This document shows, in pieces, positions 1 to 6,827 of a DNA stretch of 27,420 nucleotides. Within the stretch, counting starts at the first letter, position 1, and every line of letters begins with the position of its first letter. The DNA comes from JBAZTO01 sp041661865 (GTDB taxonomy: Bacteria > Planctomycetota > Phycisphaerae > SM23-33): positions 1 through 27,420 of the forward strand of contig JBAZTO010000052.1 of NCBI GenBank assembly GCA_041661865.1, given 5' to 3'. The notes under the pieces were generated by a model. The model did not search any database, had not been told where the DNA came from, and was given only the letters and a program-made list of their open reading frames with translations. The translations under genes and the position numbers were made by a program.

Positions 1-1443
1 TCGGCCTTCGGCGCCGTCTACAACGTCGATGCCAACGGCGTCGACACGGCCCACACGCCGGGCCTGACGGCGGTGCTGTACACCGGGCAGGTCTGGGACG
101 CCGAGAGCGGGCTGTACAACTACCGCAACCGCTACTACCATCCCGGCCTGGGGCGCTTCCTGGCCCGCGACCCCGCCGGCTACGGCGACGGGATGAACCT
201 CTACGCCTACGTCCGCAACAACCCGCTACGTTACACCGACCCCGACGGGCTGACTTCCAGATCGTCGCTCCTGGGCACGAGCATCGGCGGCTCCCTGGGC
301 AGCGGGTTCACGCCAGCGACGGCCATGCCATCGAGTTCGGGGTCTTCTAGCTGGGCATCGGGCGGCATAACATCGACGGCCAACAAAGCGTGGAACAGCG
401 TGACAAGCGCGGTCAGTTGGGCCGGAAATGGAATAAGTAGTGCAGCCAATGCGGTGGGGAGCGTTGCCGTTGCGGCGGCAGACCACGTGAATACATTGGG
501 TGGTCAGTTGAACGCGTTGGCTTGGACTGGGGAGTGGATGGACGCAGGGATTGTCAAGCAGGCTGGTGGAACGGCATTGGACTTCACGAAGGAGGTGGGG
601 GCAGTCGCGGTCAAGAGTTCGACAATTGCGGCGAACACTTTTACTTTGGGGCTGAACGATTATCTGAACTCTCACTCGCAGACTTACATATCCCAGGCCC
701 AAACGTCCGGCGACTCATGGTCAGCAGTGGGCCACGGATTTGCGAAGTTCAGTGGCGCAACGGGCTTAGTCGCGTCTGCGATAGGCGGTGGGACGGCGTT
801 GGGTATCGGCAGGGCAGTGATGGCCACGCCGACGGGTGCGGCATTCGTGCAAGGTGCATCGGCTGTTGCCCCGTATGCGATGGCGGCAGTTGGCGGATAC
901 CAACTGGGTCAGGGCTACAGCGCCTACCGGCAAGGAGACTACACCAGTGCGACCTTCAACACCCTTAACGCCGGAGCAATGCTTTGGGGCGTGGGACAGA
1001 TGGCTGGGGCGCAGGCCCCAAGTAGTGGCGGACTGGTGCATCTCACAAATGGAAAGGCCGGTGCGCTCATCAATGAATCTGAAGTGTTGCGGGGAAACAT
1101 TTACGCAGGCCCGCTTTCCAACGCCGGCCAGAGTGGTCTTGGGGTGACACTTCGAACCGGTCTTTCTCCGGGCGCTTACGAGGCCGCCGTTCGAATTCCT
1201 TCGGCAGGCGAGGCAGCTTTTTCTAGCGTCAGACCGATTGGGCCTATGACCACATGGCAATGGCTCACGGGGCAACAGTATACCGCGAACGGAGTACTTA
1301 ACTTATCCACCGGGGCATTTACACGCACAGGTGTCAACTGGAATCAGGTCTTGATTTACGGTACCGATGCGGCGATTACCGTTGGCACAGGGTACGGAAT
1401 ATATAGGATTGCGACACCACCATCTTCTGGAGGAGGCAACTGA
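1..1443 (+). CDS. Rhs family protein C-terminal part (cassette 1), 5' end outside window
   Basis: The frame is open from base 1, so this is the 480-residue C-terminal end of a longer or displaced Rhs protein. Residues 1-84 are the end of the Rhs core, with the hallmark RYYHPGLGRF, DPAGYGDGMNLYAYVRNNP and RYTDPDGL. In polymorphic toxins this point is where the conserved shell ends and a variable toxin tip begins. The next 250 residues are Gly/Ala/Ser-rich with hydrophobic stretches, typical of pre-toxin regions. The last 130 residues hold a compact region starting at VHLTNG (His codon at 1039) and containing LRTGLSPG, VRIP and GAFTRTGVNW. From memory this resembles the H-x-T type of ADP-ribosyltransferase-like Rhs tips, but I cannot name a family with certainty. 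A small two-TM gene follows and is the likely immunity partner. Confidence 0.85.
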   Translation, partial: SAFGAVYNVDANGVDTAHTPGLTAVLYTGQVWDAESGLYNYRNRYYHPGLGRFLARDPAGYGDGMNLYAYVRNNPLRYTDPDGLTSRSSLLGTSIGGSLGSGFTPATAMPSSSGSSSWASGGITSTANKAWNSVTSAVSWAGNGISSAANAVGSVAVAAADHVNTLGGQLNALAWTGEWMDAGIVKQAGGTALDFTKEVGAVAVKSSTIAANTFTLGLNDYLNSHSQTYISQAQTSGDSWSAVGHGFAKFSGATGLVASAIGGGTALGIGRAVMATPTGAAFVQGASAVAPYAMAAVGGYQLGQGYSAYRQGDYTSATFNTLNAGAMLWGVGQMAGAQAPSSGGLVHLTNGKAGALINESEVLRGNIYAGPLSNAGQSGLGVTLRTGLSPGAYEAAVRIPSAGEAAFSSVRPIGPMTTWQWLTGQQYTANGVLNLSTGAFTRTGVNWNQVLIYGTDAAITVGTGYGIYRIATPPSSGGGN

Positions 1444-1501
1444 GCATTCCTATCGGTCTGGTGACTACAAAGAATCAGTTTAGCTACATAGGAAAGCTAA
1501 C

Positions 1502-1726
1502 ATGAAAAAGATCAAACCAATAAACGTTATTTTGGTATGTGCCGCCGTCAGCATAGGGATTGCCATAGTGTGCCTAGGACTGAATATGATTACGCCGAAC
1601 AAGACATTGGAGCATGTCGGCCTTGCTTTTATCGGTGTGGCCTTTACGGTTGCTATGATTCCACTGACATCACTTGTTATCTACCTGGGACTGAAGAAAG
1701 CAGCCTCAAAATGGCGTCAGCGATAA
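1502..1726 (+). CDS. Small two-TM protein, probable immunity protein to cassette 1
   Basis: This 74-residue protein has a Lys-rich start (MKKIKP) and two hydrophobic segments, about residues 8-27 and 39-63, ending in a basic tail (KKAASKWRQR). It would be a small inner-membrane hairpin with both ends in the cytoplasm. AGGAAA sits 7 bases before the ATG. It lies 58 bp downstream of a toxin-like Rhs tip, which is the usual place of an immunity gene, and its DNA is more AT-rich than the Rhs core. I do not recognise a named immunity family. Its TAA stop shares a base with an ATG (1726) that opens into the next Rhs core fragment. A membrane immunity protein would fit a toxin that acts at or crosses the inner membrane, but this is inference from position. 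Confidence 0.7.
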   Translation: MKKIKPINVILVCAAVSIGIAIVCLGLNMITPNKTLEHVGLAFIGVAFTVAMIPLTSLVIYLGLKKAASKWRQR

Positions 1727-1756
1727 TGAATTCCTTGCCACCATCTGGACCTACGA

Positions 1757-2810
1757 CCAGTTGGTGGGCGACGATCTATTCCGCCGACGGCGACAAGGCC
1801 ATCGCGACGCAGAAGAACGGCTCGCTGTATTACTTCGCCCGCGACCGTCTGGGCAGCACGCGGGCGCTGGTGAACACCGGCGGCAGCATCGTGGAGATGT
1901 ACCATTACTCGGCCTTCGGCGCCGTCTACAACGTCGATGCCAACGGCGTCGACACGGCCCACACGTCAGGCGGCCTGACGGCGGTGCTGTACACCGGGCA
2001 GGTCTGGGACGCCGAAAGCAGGCTGCCGAAAGCAGGCTGTACAACTATCGCAACCGCTACTACCATCCCGGCCTGGGGCGCTTCCTGGCCCGCGACCCCG
2101 CCGGCTACCGCGACGGGATGAACCTCTACGCCTACGTCCGAAATAACCCGCTACGTTACACCGACCCCGCCGGACTGACTTCCAGATCGTCGCTCCTGAG
2201 TACGAGCCTCGGCGGCTCCCTGACCGGCGGGTTCAACGCTTTCGGCAACATGCCCTCCTATTCGAGCAACAAGTCGCCAGTGTTGGCTCAAATCGCGGCC
2301 GACTACATCCAGTCGGAGCGGGAGAAGCCGCTTGACCTCTATAATCCGGGCTATGACCAGTCAGTCCCCCGGTACGCCTACCAAGCACCTACGACGGGAT
2401 TTGAGAAGGCGATGGACCTTGGCTTGGGCGTGACGCACAGTATCAACAAGGCCGTAAACGGTACTGTGCAGCGTATCGGAAACTACTACTCCAATCCTCT
2501 GCTGGCGGTCGGGGATGCGAAGAATCTTGTGCAAGATGTGGCCGTGCATGTGGCCACGTCGTGTTATGATGGATATCAGTCCGCCGCGGAAGTCTACCAA
2601 TCCGGCGGTGATATATTTGAAGCCTATGCGGCTGGTTATGCCCGGACTTCATACGAGCTTGTTGGCGGACGGACCATAGATCGAGTCTTGTCGAGTGATA
2701 CCACCTGGCGAGAGAAGGGTGATCTCGGAATGGGGCTGGGACTCACCTACCTGGCCGCATATGGTGGTGTTAGGAGTATAGCATCGGCAGGGACTCGGTC
2801 CTCGGTGGTG
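1757..2810 (+). repeat. Long homologous block, copy A (Rhs core end plus pre-toxin region)
   Basis: This stretch matches 3580-4616 along its whole length. Both begin at CCAGTTGGTGGGCG and both end at the codons for SSVV. The 17-bp length difference is explained by four indels I can see: the 14-bp duplication here, an extra codon here in TSGGL, an extra codon here in the region after GGFNA, and one codon fewer here in the KNGS region. The first part also matches the start of the window (1-300). Confidence 0.85.
2011..2038 (+). repeat. 14-bp perfect tandem duplication (frameshifting)
   Basis: GCCGAAAGCAGGCT occurs twice head to tail, at 2011-2024 and 2025-2038. The other two Rhs core copies have a single equivalent unit at this place (DAESGL followed by YNYRN or HNYRN). 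The extra 14 bp changes the reading frame. Confidence 0.95.
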
Positions 2811-3183
2811 ATGCAGGCTCCAGGTGGGGCAACAAGCACAGAATTAAGCACTTTCCGGTACACAGGTGCCGGAGAGACCTTCCAGCACTATGGGTATAGT
2901 GAGCACGCAGGCAACTTTGCCAATGGTATTAGGCCGGGAGGTTATGGCACGACGGCCCGAGGTCTAACCGGGCTCCAGGCCCAGAGCGGGTTAGCACTTC
3001 CGCATGCGACGCCTCCGAATGCAGTCTATAGCGTAACGACACCGCAAGGAATTCTGATTAATGTCAACCCGGTGGCTCGCCCTGCGTTTGGGCAACCTGG
3101 CGGCTTGCCCGAAGTTCAATTCCCTCTTGGGACGCCGCCTGGTAGTGTGTCGCCACCTAACCCTTTGCCCTAGGATGTAAGAG

Positions 3184-3393
3184 ATGGATAAATGCCCCTT
3201 CAAACCTGGCCAGTACGTGGTATACGCACCTTCCCAACGCGGGTACGATCTTGAGGACGGGGTGAGGTTGGAGAGCGGAAAGAGATACCGAATTGAGAGG
3301 ATTGAAAAGGGCTGCTATGTCGTCGTAGATGGTTATCATCATCCAGGCGGAGGCGTCTACTGGACCGAGTTCGAGAAGGCACAGGACGAATGA
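3184..3393 (+). CDS. Small acidic/basic mixed protein, probable immunity protein to cassette 2
   Basis: This 69-residue cytoplasmic protein starts 10 bp after the cassette 2 stop codon, with AAGAG just before its ATG. It has no signal or membrane segment. The sequence is rich in short beta-strand-like stretches: KPGQYVVYAPS, KRYRIERIEKGCYVVVDGY and PGGGVYWTEFE, which suggests a small SH3-like barrel. Similar proteins with the G-x-Y-V-V-V-x-G-Y pattern sit behind Rhs tips as far as I recall, but no family name is certain. Its frame looks intact, although the toxin gene before it is frameshifted, as expected if the cell still needs protection from relatives that carry the working toxin. Confidence 0.7.
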   Translation: MDKCPFKPGQYVVYAPSQRGYDLEDGVRLESGKRYRIERIEKGCYVVVDGYHHPGGGVYWTEFEKAQDE

Positions 3394-3491
3394 GCAGACA
3401 ATGCCCGCCTTGGTCGATAATTCCGTCGCAGCCGGATGCCTTAGTCGAAGCTGTTCGAGATGAGAGTTGACGTGATTGTGACGGCGACGCG

Positions 3492-5099
3492 ATGAATCGC
3501 CGGGTTAAGCAGGTCATCGGCGGCACGACCGACGTGCACGTGTACGACGGCTCGCGCGACCTGGTGGTGCATGAAGGCGCCAGTTGGTGGGCGACGATCT
3601 ACTCCTCCGACGGCGACAAGGCCATCGCGACGCGGAAGAGTGATGACTCGCTGTACTACTTCGCCCGCGACCGTCTGGGCAGCACGCGGGCGCTGGTGAA
3701 CACCGGCGGCAGCATCGTGGAGATGTACCATTACTCGGCCTTCGGCGCCGTCTACAACGTCGATGCCAACGGCGTCGACACGGCCCACACGCCGGGCCTG
3801 ACGGCGGTGCTGTACACCGGGCAGGTATGGGACGCCGAGAGCGGGCTGCACAACTACCGCAACCGCTACTACCATCCCGGCCTGGGGCGCTTCCTGGCCC
3901 GCGACCCCGCCGGCTACCGTGACGGGATGAACCTCTACGCCTACGTCCGCAACAACCCGCTGCGCTACACCGACCCCGACGGGCTGACTTCCAGATCGTC
4001 GCTCCTGAGTACGAGCCTCGGCGGCTCCCTGACCGGCGGATTCAACGCCTATGGCAACACATCCCTGTCCAGCACACGCAGCCCGCAATTGGCTCAAATC
4101 GCGGCCGACTACATCCAGTCGGAGCGAGAGAAGCCGCTTGACCTCTACAATCCGGGCTATGACCAGTCAGGCCCCCGGTACGCCTATCAAGCACCTACGA
4201 CGGGATTTGGGAAGGCGATGGACCTTGGCTTGGGCGTGACGCACAGTATCAACAAGGCCGTAAACGGCACTGTAAGCCGCATCGGCGACTACTACTCCAA
4301 TCCTCTGCTGGCGGTCGGAGATGCGAAGAATCTTGTGCAAGATGCGGCCGTGCATGTGGCCACGTCGTATTATGATGGATATCAGTCTGCCGTGAAAGTT
4401 TACCAATCCGGCGGTAATATACTTGAAGCCTATGCGGCTGGTTATGCCCGGACTTCATATGAACTTGCCGGCGGACGGAGCATCGACCGAGCCTTGTCAA
4501 GTGACACCACCTGGCGAGAAAAGGGTGATCTCGGAATGGGACTGGGACTCACCTACCTGGCCGCATATGGTGGTGTTAGGAGCATAGCGTCGGCAGGGAC
4601 TCGGTCCTCGGTGGTGACGCATGCCCCCAATAGTGGCCTGACTCTCAATCAGAAGATAAACCTTCGAGGTATGAACGAGGCTGCTCTTGAACCATGGAAG
4701 ACCCTTGGTGGATCCCGGTTGGCCACGAACATGCCTGATTGGGTATTTCGGAGCGACACACGTGACCCAGAGGTGATTTTTGCGGGTGGCTTCCAAGCGA
4801 GAGGGACAAACTTGGACTTGTCCGGTCATCTCCTGGACAATATGAATCCACCAAGTGCGTTCATTGCGACAACAAAGTCCTTCGAGTTTGCAGCCGGTTC
4901 TAGTGACGCTCAATATGTTTACGCCGTACGACCCATTAATGGATTGAACACAAACGCGCTTGTGTGGAAACACAGTCCGATGGAGGAAATCTCTATCCCA
5001 TGGCATGTTGATGCGGTGAATATTCCTGGAGTCACAATCCTGGGGCCCAATGGTAGGCCTGCCATTTCGATATGCAACCCAAACTATAGGCCAAGATAA
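3492..5099 (+). CDS. Rhs cassette 3: orphan Rhs core with ADP-ribosyltransferase toxin tip
   Basis: This 535-residue frame begins at an ATG that lies inside Rhs core homology (MNRRVKQVIGG); an in-frame TGA at 3468 closes it upstream, so it is a displaced cassette without an Rhs shell. The core ends at RYTDPDGL (about residue 166). Residues 167-375 are the pre-toxin region shared with cassette 2. The tip, residues 376-535, shows the three motifs of the arginine-specific ART group (cholera toxin, heat-labile enterotoxin, pertussis toxin S1): the NAD-binding Arg in VFRSDTRDPEVIFAGGF (R420), the strand with IATTKS (residues 458-463), and SPMEEISIPWHV with a likely catalytic Glu499. The first residue of the usual Q/E-x-E is Met497. 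The activity is inferred from motifs; the target is unknown. Whether the orphan is expressed is unclear, since no strong ribosome site precedes 3492. Confidence 0.8.
   Translation: MNRRVKQVIGGTTDVHVYDGSRDLVVHEGASWWATIYSSDGDKAIATRKSDDSLYYFARDRLGSTRALVNTGGSIVEMYHYSAFGAVYNVDANGVDTAHTPGLTAVLYTGQVWDAESGLHNYRNRYYHPGLGRFLARDPAGYRDGMNLYAYVRNNPLRYTDPDGLTSRSSLLSTSLGGSLTGGFNAYGNTSLSSTRSPQLAQIAADYIQSEREKPLDLYNPGYDQSGPRYAYQAPTTGFGKAMDLGLGVTHSINKAVNGTVSRIGDYYSNPLLAVGDAKNLVQDAAVHVATSYYDGYQSAVKVYQSGGNILEAYAAGYARTSYELAGGRSIDRALSSDTTWREKGDLGMGLGLTYLAAYGGVRSIASAGTRSSVVTHAPNSGLTLNQKINLRGMNEAALEPWKTLGGSRLATNMPDWVFRSDTRDPEVIFAGGFQARGTNLDLSGHLLDNMNPPSAFIATTKSFEFAAGSSDAQYVYAVRPINGLNTNALVWKHSPMEEISIPWHVDAVNIPGVTILGPNGRPAISICNPNYRPR
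3580..4616 (+). repeat. Long homologous block, copy B (Rhs core end plus pre-toxin region)
   Basis: This is the partner of 1757-2810. The two blocks are direct repeats about 1.8 kb apart, so homologous recombination between them would delete one tip and its immunity gene and join the other tip to the upstream core. Confidence 0.85.
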
Positions 5100-5124
5100 G
5101 CAATACAATAGCGGGTATCGAGCA

Positions 5125-5340
5125 ATGAACCATAAGATGAGACCGACAGACGCAGCGCGTGCCGAAGCGAGGAAACGCCCTAATGGGTGGGTATATGTAA
5201 TTGACGGAGCATTCGATCCGGACGCCGCAGTCCCACCGGATGCAATCGCGGGAGCTTGGAAGGTGGGCTCCGCAGGTGAGATAGTCGGCGAATTTATCCC
5301 GAATCCTAACTACCGTCCACGTTCTGAGAAGGGGAAGTAG
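5125..5340 (+). CDS. Small protein, probable immunity protein to cassette 3 ART
   Basis: The ATG at 5125 gives 71 residues beginning MNHKMRPTDAARAEARKRP. The frame is open further upstream to an ATG at 5050, but that lies inside the toxin gene, so 5125 is preferred. It is 25 bp after the toxin stop. The sequence has W-V-Y-V-I-D-G, then V-P-P-x-A-I-x-G-A-W-K-V and ends in FIPNPNYRPRSEKGK. I recall this pattern in small proteins found behind polymorphic toxin tips, which supports the immunity role, but no family is assigned. Oddly, the toxin before it also ends in NPNYRPR (see findings). Confidence 0.65.
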   Translation: MNHKMRPTDAARAEARKRPNGWVYVIDGAFDPDAAVPPDAIAGAWKVGSAGEIVGEFIPNPNYRPRSEKGK

Positions 5341-5412
5341 TACTACAACGCTACGAAGGCTCAAGAACACTCATGCGGCCAGCCATAGCTGTCAGGTGAA
5401 AGGGAACTCCGC

Positions 5413-5664
5413 ATGGAACAGAATCAGGCGATTCAGATTGCAAGAGATCATGTAATGCAGAAGACGCTACGGATTGACGAACGGAGTATTCGTGCCATGA
5501 GGATGCCCGCCAAGAGCCTCATCGGAATTGATCGGTTCCAGGGGGACGTATGGATTGTGCATTTGTCAGTTATGGAGAGTGAGAATGTGGTCGAATCTGT
5601 AAATGAGATTATTGTCATTGTTTCCGACGATACTGGTGAGGTGGGTACTATAAGAGGCTTGTAA
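5413..5664 (+). CDS. Orphan immunity-like small protein A
   Basis: This 83-residue protein starts at an ATG preceded by AAAGGGAA. It has a helical start (AIQIARDHVMQK), a W-x-V strand (GDVWIVHLSVMES) and a last strand-turn IIVIVSDDTGEVGTIRGL. This order, helix then W-x-V strand then D-x-x-TGE, is seen in PepSY-like and some immunity proteins. The gene at 5843 has the same layout and the two may be distant homologues. No toxin tip lies directly before it, so it looks like an immunity gene left behind after a tip was lost. Function is inferred from position only. Confidence 0.6.
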   Translation: MEQNQAIQIARDHVMQKTLRIDERSIRAMRMPAKSLIGIDRFQGDVWIVHLSVMESENVVESVNEIIVIVSDDTGEVGTIRGL

Positions 5665-5691
5665 GCTTGTTGCCGGCTGAATTGTGGGGGC

Positions 5692-5826
5692 AACCGCTAC
5701 TACGCCTACGTCCGCAATAACCCGCTGCGTTACACCGACCCCGCCGGACTGATGGCACGGGGTGCCTACAACTTCGGAAGCAGCAATGTGGGTTCAACCT
5801 CGTCCTATTCGAGCGGTTCATGTGGC
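5692..5826 (+). pseudogene. Rhs core remnant (cassette 4) with internal deletion
   Basis: In frame 1 the bases from 5692 read NRYYAYVRNNPLRYTDPAGL. Compared with the other three cores, 22 codons (HPGLGRF to DGMNLY) are missing, and the joined ends both carry CTAC, so the loss is an in-frame 66-bp deletion between short direct repeats. The following residues (ARGAYNFGSSNVG, then SSYSSGS) look like the start of a linker, but no toxin tip remains: the next gene starts at 5843 in another frame. Confidence 0.8.
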
Positions 5827-5842
5827 ACGGGGCAGGAAAAGC

Positions 5843-6103
5843 ATGGTAGAAGAGACACATGCCCGAGAGATTGCGCAAGAGATGGTGCTTGCCAGATTTT
5901 CAAAGGCCGTCGCCGTGGTTGTTTATAATTGTGTCTTGCTTTCTGAGGACGACGGTCTCGACAAGAAGAGCGTAGGGATCCGGCGTTGGGGCGTAGTATT
6001 GAAGGTAACAGACGATCAGTTCGCCAGGTTTGGCGGTTCACACCTGATGGTCGTGGACGTTGATGCAGAAACCGGTGAGGCTGGTTTTGTGAGGTTTCCA
6101 TGA
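5843..6103 (+). CDS. Orphan immunity-like small protein B
   Basis: The chosen ATG at 5843 has CAGGAAAA just upstream and gives 86 residues starting MVEETHAREIAQEM. A longer frame from 5762 would overlap the Rhs remnant out of frame and is less likely. The layout matches the gene at 5413: a first helix with REIAQEMV, a strand RRWGVVLKV, and an end VVDVDAETGEAGFVRF. No signal peptide or membrane segment is seen. It follows a core remnant that has lost its toxin tip, so it is probably a relict immunity gene. The assignment rests on position and on the shared pattern. Confidence 0.6.
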   Translation: MVEETHAREIAQEMVLARFSKAVAVVVYNCVLLSEDDGLDKKSVGIRRWGVVLKVTDDQFARFGGSHLMVVDVDAETGEAGFVRFP

Positions 6104-6248
6104 GTGACCTGAGGTAGTGGTGCAGTCGCCCAAGAGTGGTCTTGTATGTGCCTGCGTAGGGCAGGGTATCTACAAAATACATGAGCGTCACCTGTAGTCG
6201 AAGGCAAGGCTGAGCGCGGCATTATTTTAACCAAGAAAGGATGTAGGT

Positions 6249-6476
6249 ATGAAATCGTTATCGACGATTATGATTCTAGCGATTATCGGCGTGTGTCTTA
6301 TCGCTACGGTAGTAGGGGCTGCTTGTACAACTTGCGAAAACTGTATATTTAATGAGTACGGCCCCTGTATTGGCGGTCAACAGCAGGTGACTGAGTGGTC
6401 TGACTGCCACGCCATCTCCGGGTGCCCTGGATTGTGTAAGTGCGTTACGAGTAGAACATACTACCAATCCTGTTAG
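6249..6476 (+). CDS. Small secreted cysteine-rich peptide
   Basis: The 75-residue product has a clear signal-peptide-like start: Lys, then a hydrophobic run (TIMILAIIGVCLIATVVGA) ending in small residues, with likely cleavage near VVGA-AC. The mature part of about 51 residues has nine cysteines, spaced as CTTCENC, one after GPC, one in SDC, then GCPGLCKC and a final C. AAAGGATG precedes the ATG. A small exported disulfide-rich or metal-binding peptide is the plain reading; I recognise no family. It stands alone, 145 bp after the Rhs array, and is more AT-rich than the secretion genes, which suggests acquired DNA. A prepilin-like or bacteriocin-like role cannot be excluded. Confidence 0.65.
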   Translation: MKSLSTIMILAIIGVCLIATVVGAACTTCENCIFNEYGPCIGGQQQVTEWSDCHAISGCPGLCKCVTSRTYYQSC

Positions 6477-6827
6477 TGACGTTTGCGTTTTCAAAGTAAC
6501 GCACTGTGGAAGGTTGCCAATGAAGGCGGGCGTTTTCGAGCTATTGATCTGCTTCATTGACTGTTCAAAGATCAATTGGCGAGCTAGTCAAACGGGGCCT
6601 TGGGAAGCTGGTGAGCGTCTCGGGAAAACCGTCCTCCGGGTTGGCCGACCTATGGGACGAGATGGGTCGCCAAAGCGATCTGCCCGCCTGGCCGGGACCA
6701 ACAGGTGCGTTCGGTCTTTCTTTCGCGTGATGTCATGCTAAGGTGCTGTGCCAGTCGTGCCTTCGACTGGCTGGTGTTGCTTGTGTGTAGGCGTATTGAT
6801 ACAATCCACGTAGAATAGGAGATAACG
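6477..6827. other. Gene-poor stretch of 351 bp
   Basis: I see no coding region that I can support. A 75-codon frame (6514-6741) lacks a convincing start site or any recognisable motif. The stretch holds a stem-loop (6750-6771) and probably the promoter of the gene at 6828, but I cannot point to clear -35 and -10 boxes. Confidence 0.5.
6750..6771. other. Stem-loop, 8-bp perfect stem with 6-nt loop
   Basis: GCCAGTCG (6750-6757) and CGACTGGC (6764-6771) pair around TGCCTT. No T-run follows, so it is not a standard intrinsic terminator on the + strand. It may be a weak terminator or a small regulatory hairpin in the leader of the gene at 6828. Confidence 0.4.

Larger units (their letters stand above)
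1726..3173 (+). pseudogene. Rhs cassette 2, core plus toxin tip, broken by a 14-bp duplication
   Basis: Rhs core sequence begins at about 1757 (SWWATIYSADGDKAIAT) and can be read from the ATG at 1726 in frame 1 as far as about 2024. There a 14-bp tandem duplication shifts the frame, and the rest of the core (YNYRNRYYHPGLGRF to RYTDPAGL) and the tip continue in frame 3 to the TAG at 3171. Removing one 14-bp copy restores one open frame. After the core come about 210 residues shared with cassette 3, then a unique tip of about 118 residues after SSVV, with FRYTGAGETFQHYGYSEH, FANGIRPGG, PAFGQPGGLPEVQFPLG. Similar tips occur at the ends of other Rhs proteins as far as I recall, but I cannot name the activity. 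As an orphan cassette it lacks an Rhs N-terminus in any case. An immunity-like gene follows after 10 bp. Confidence 0.8.

Noticed and set aside
226..702. Minus-strand frame of 158 codons inside cassette 1
   Set aside because: It lies opposite the Rhs frame, is Arg/Pro/Cys-rich as shadow frames of GC-rich genes are, and shows no motif.
1757..4616. Composite transposon with 1-kb direct repeats
   Set aside because: The repeats encode Rhs core and pre-toxin sequence; there is no transposase or terminal inverted repeat.
6514..6741. 75-codon plus-strand frame as a small gene
   Set aside because: No ribosome site, no motif and odd composition; kept as gene-poor DNA.
6750..6771. Intrinsic terminator
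   Set aside because: The stem is good but no T-run follows on either strand.
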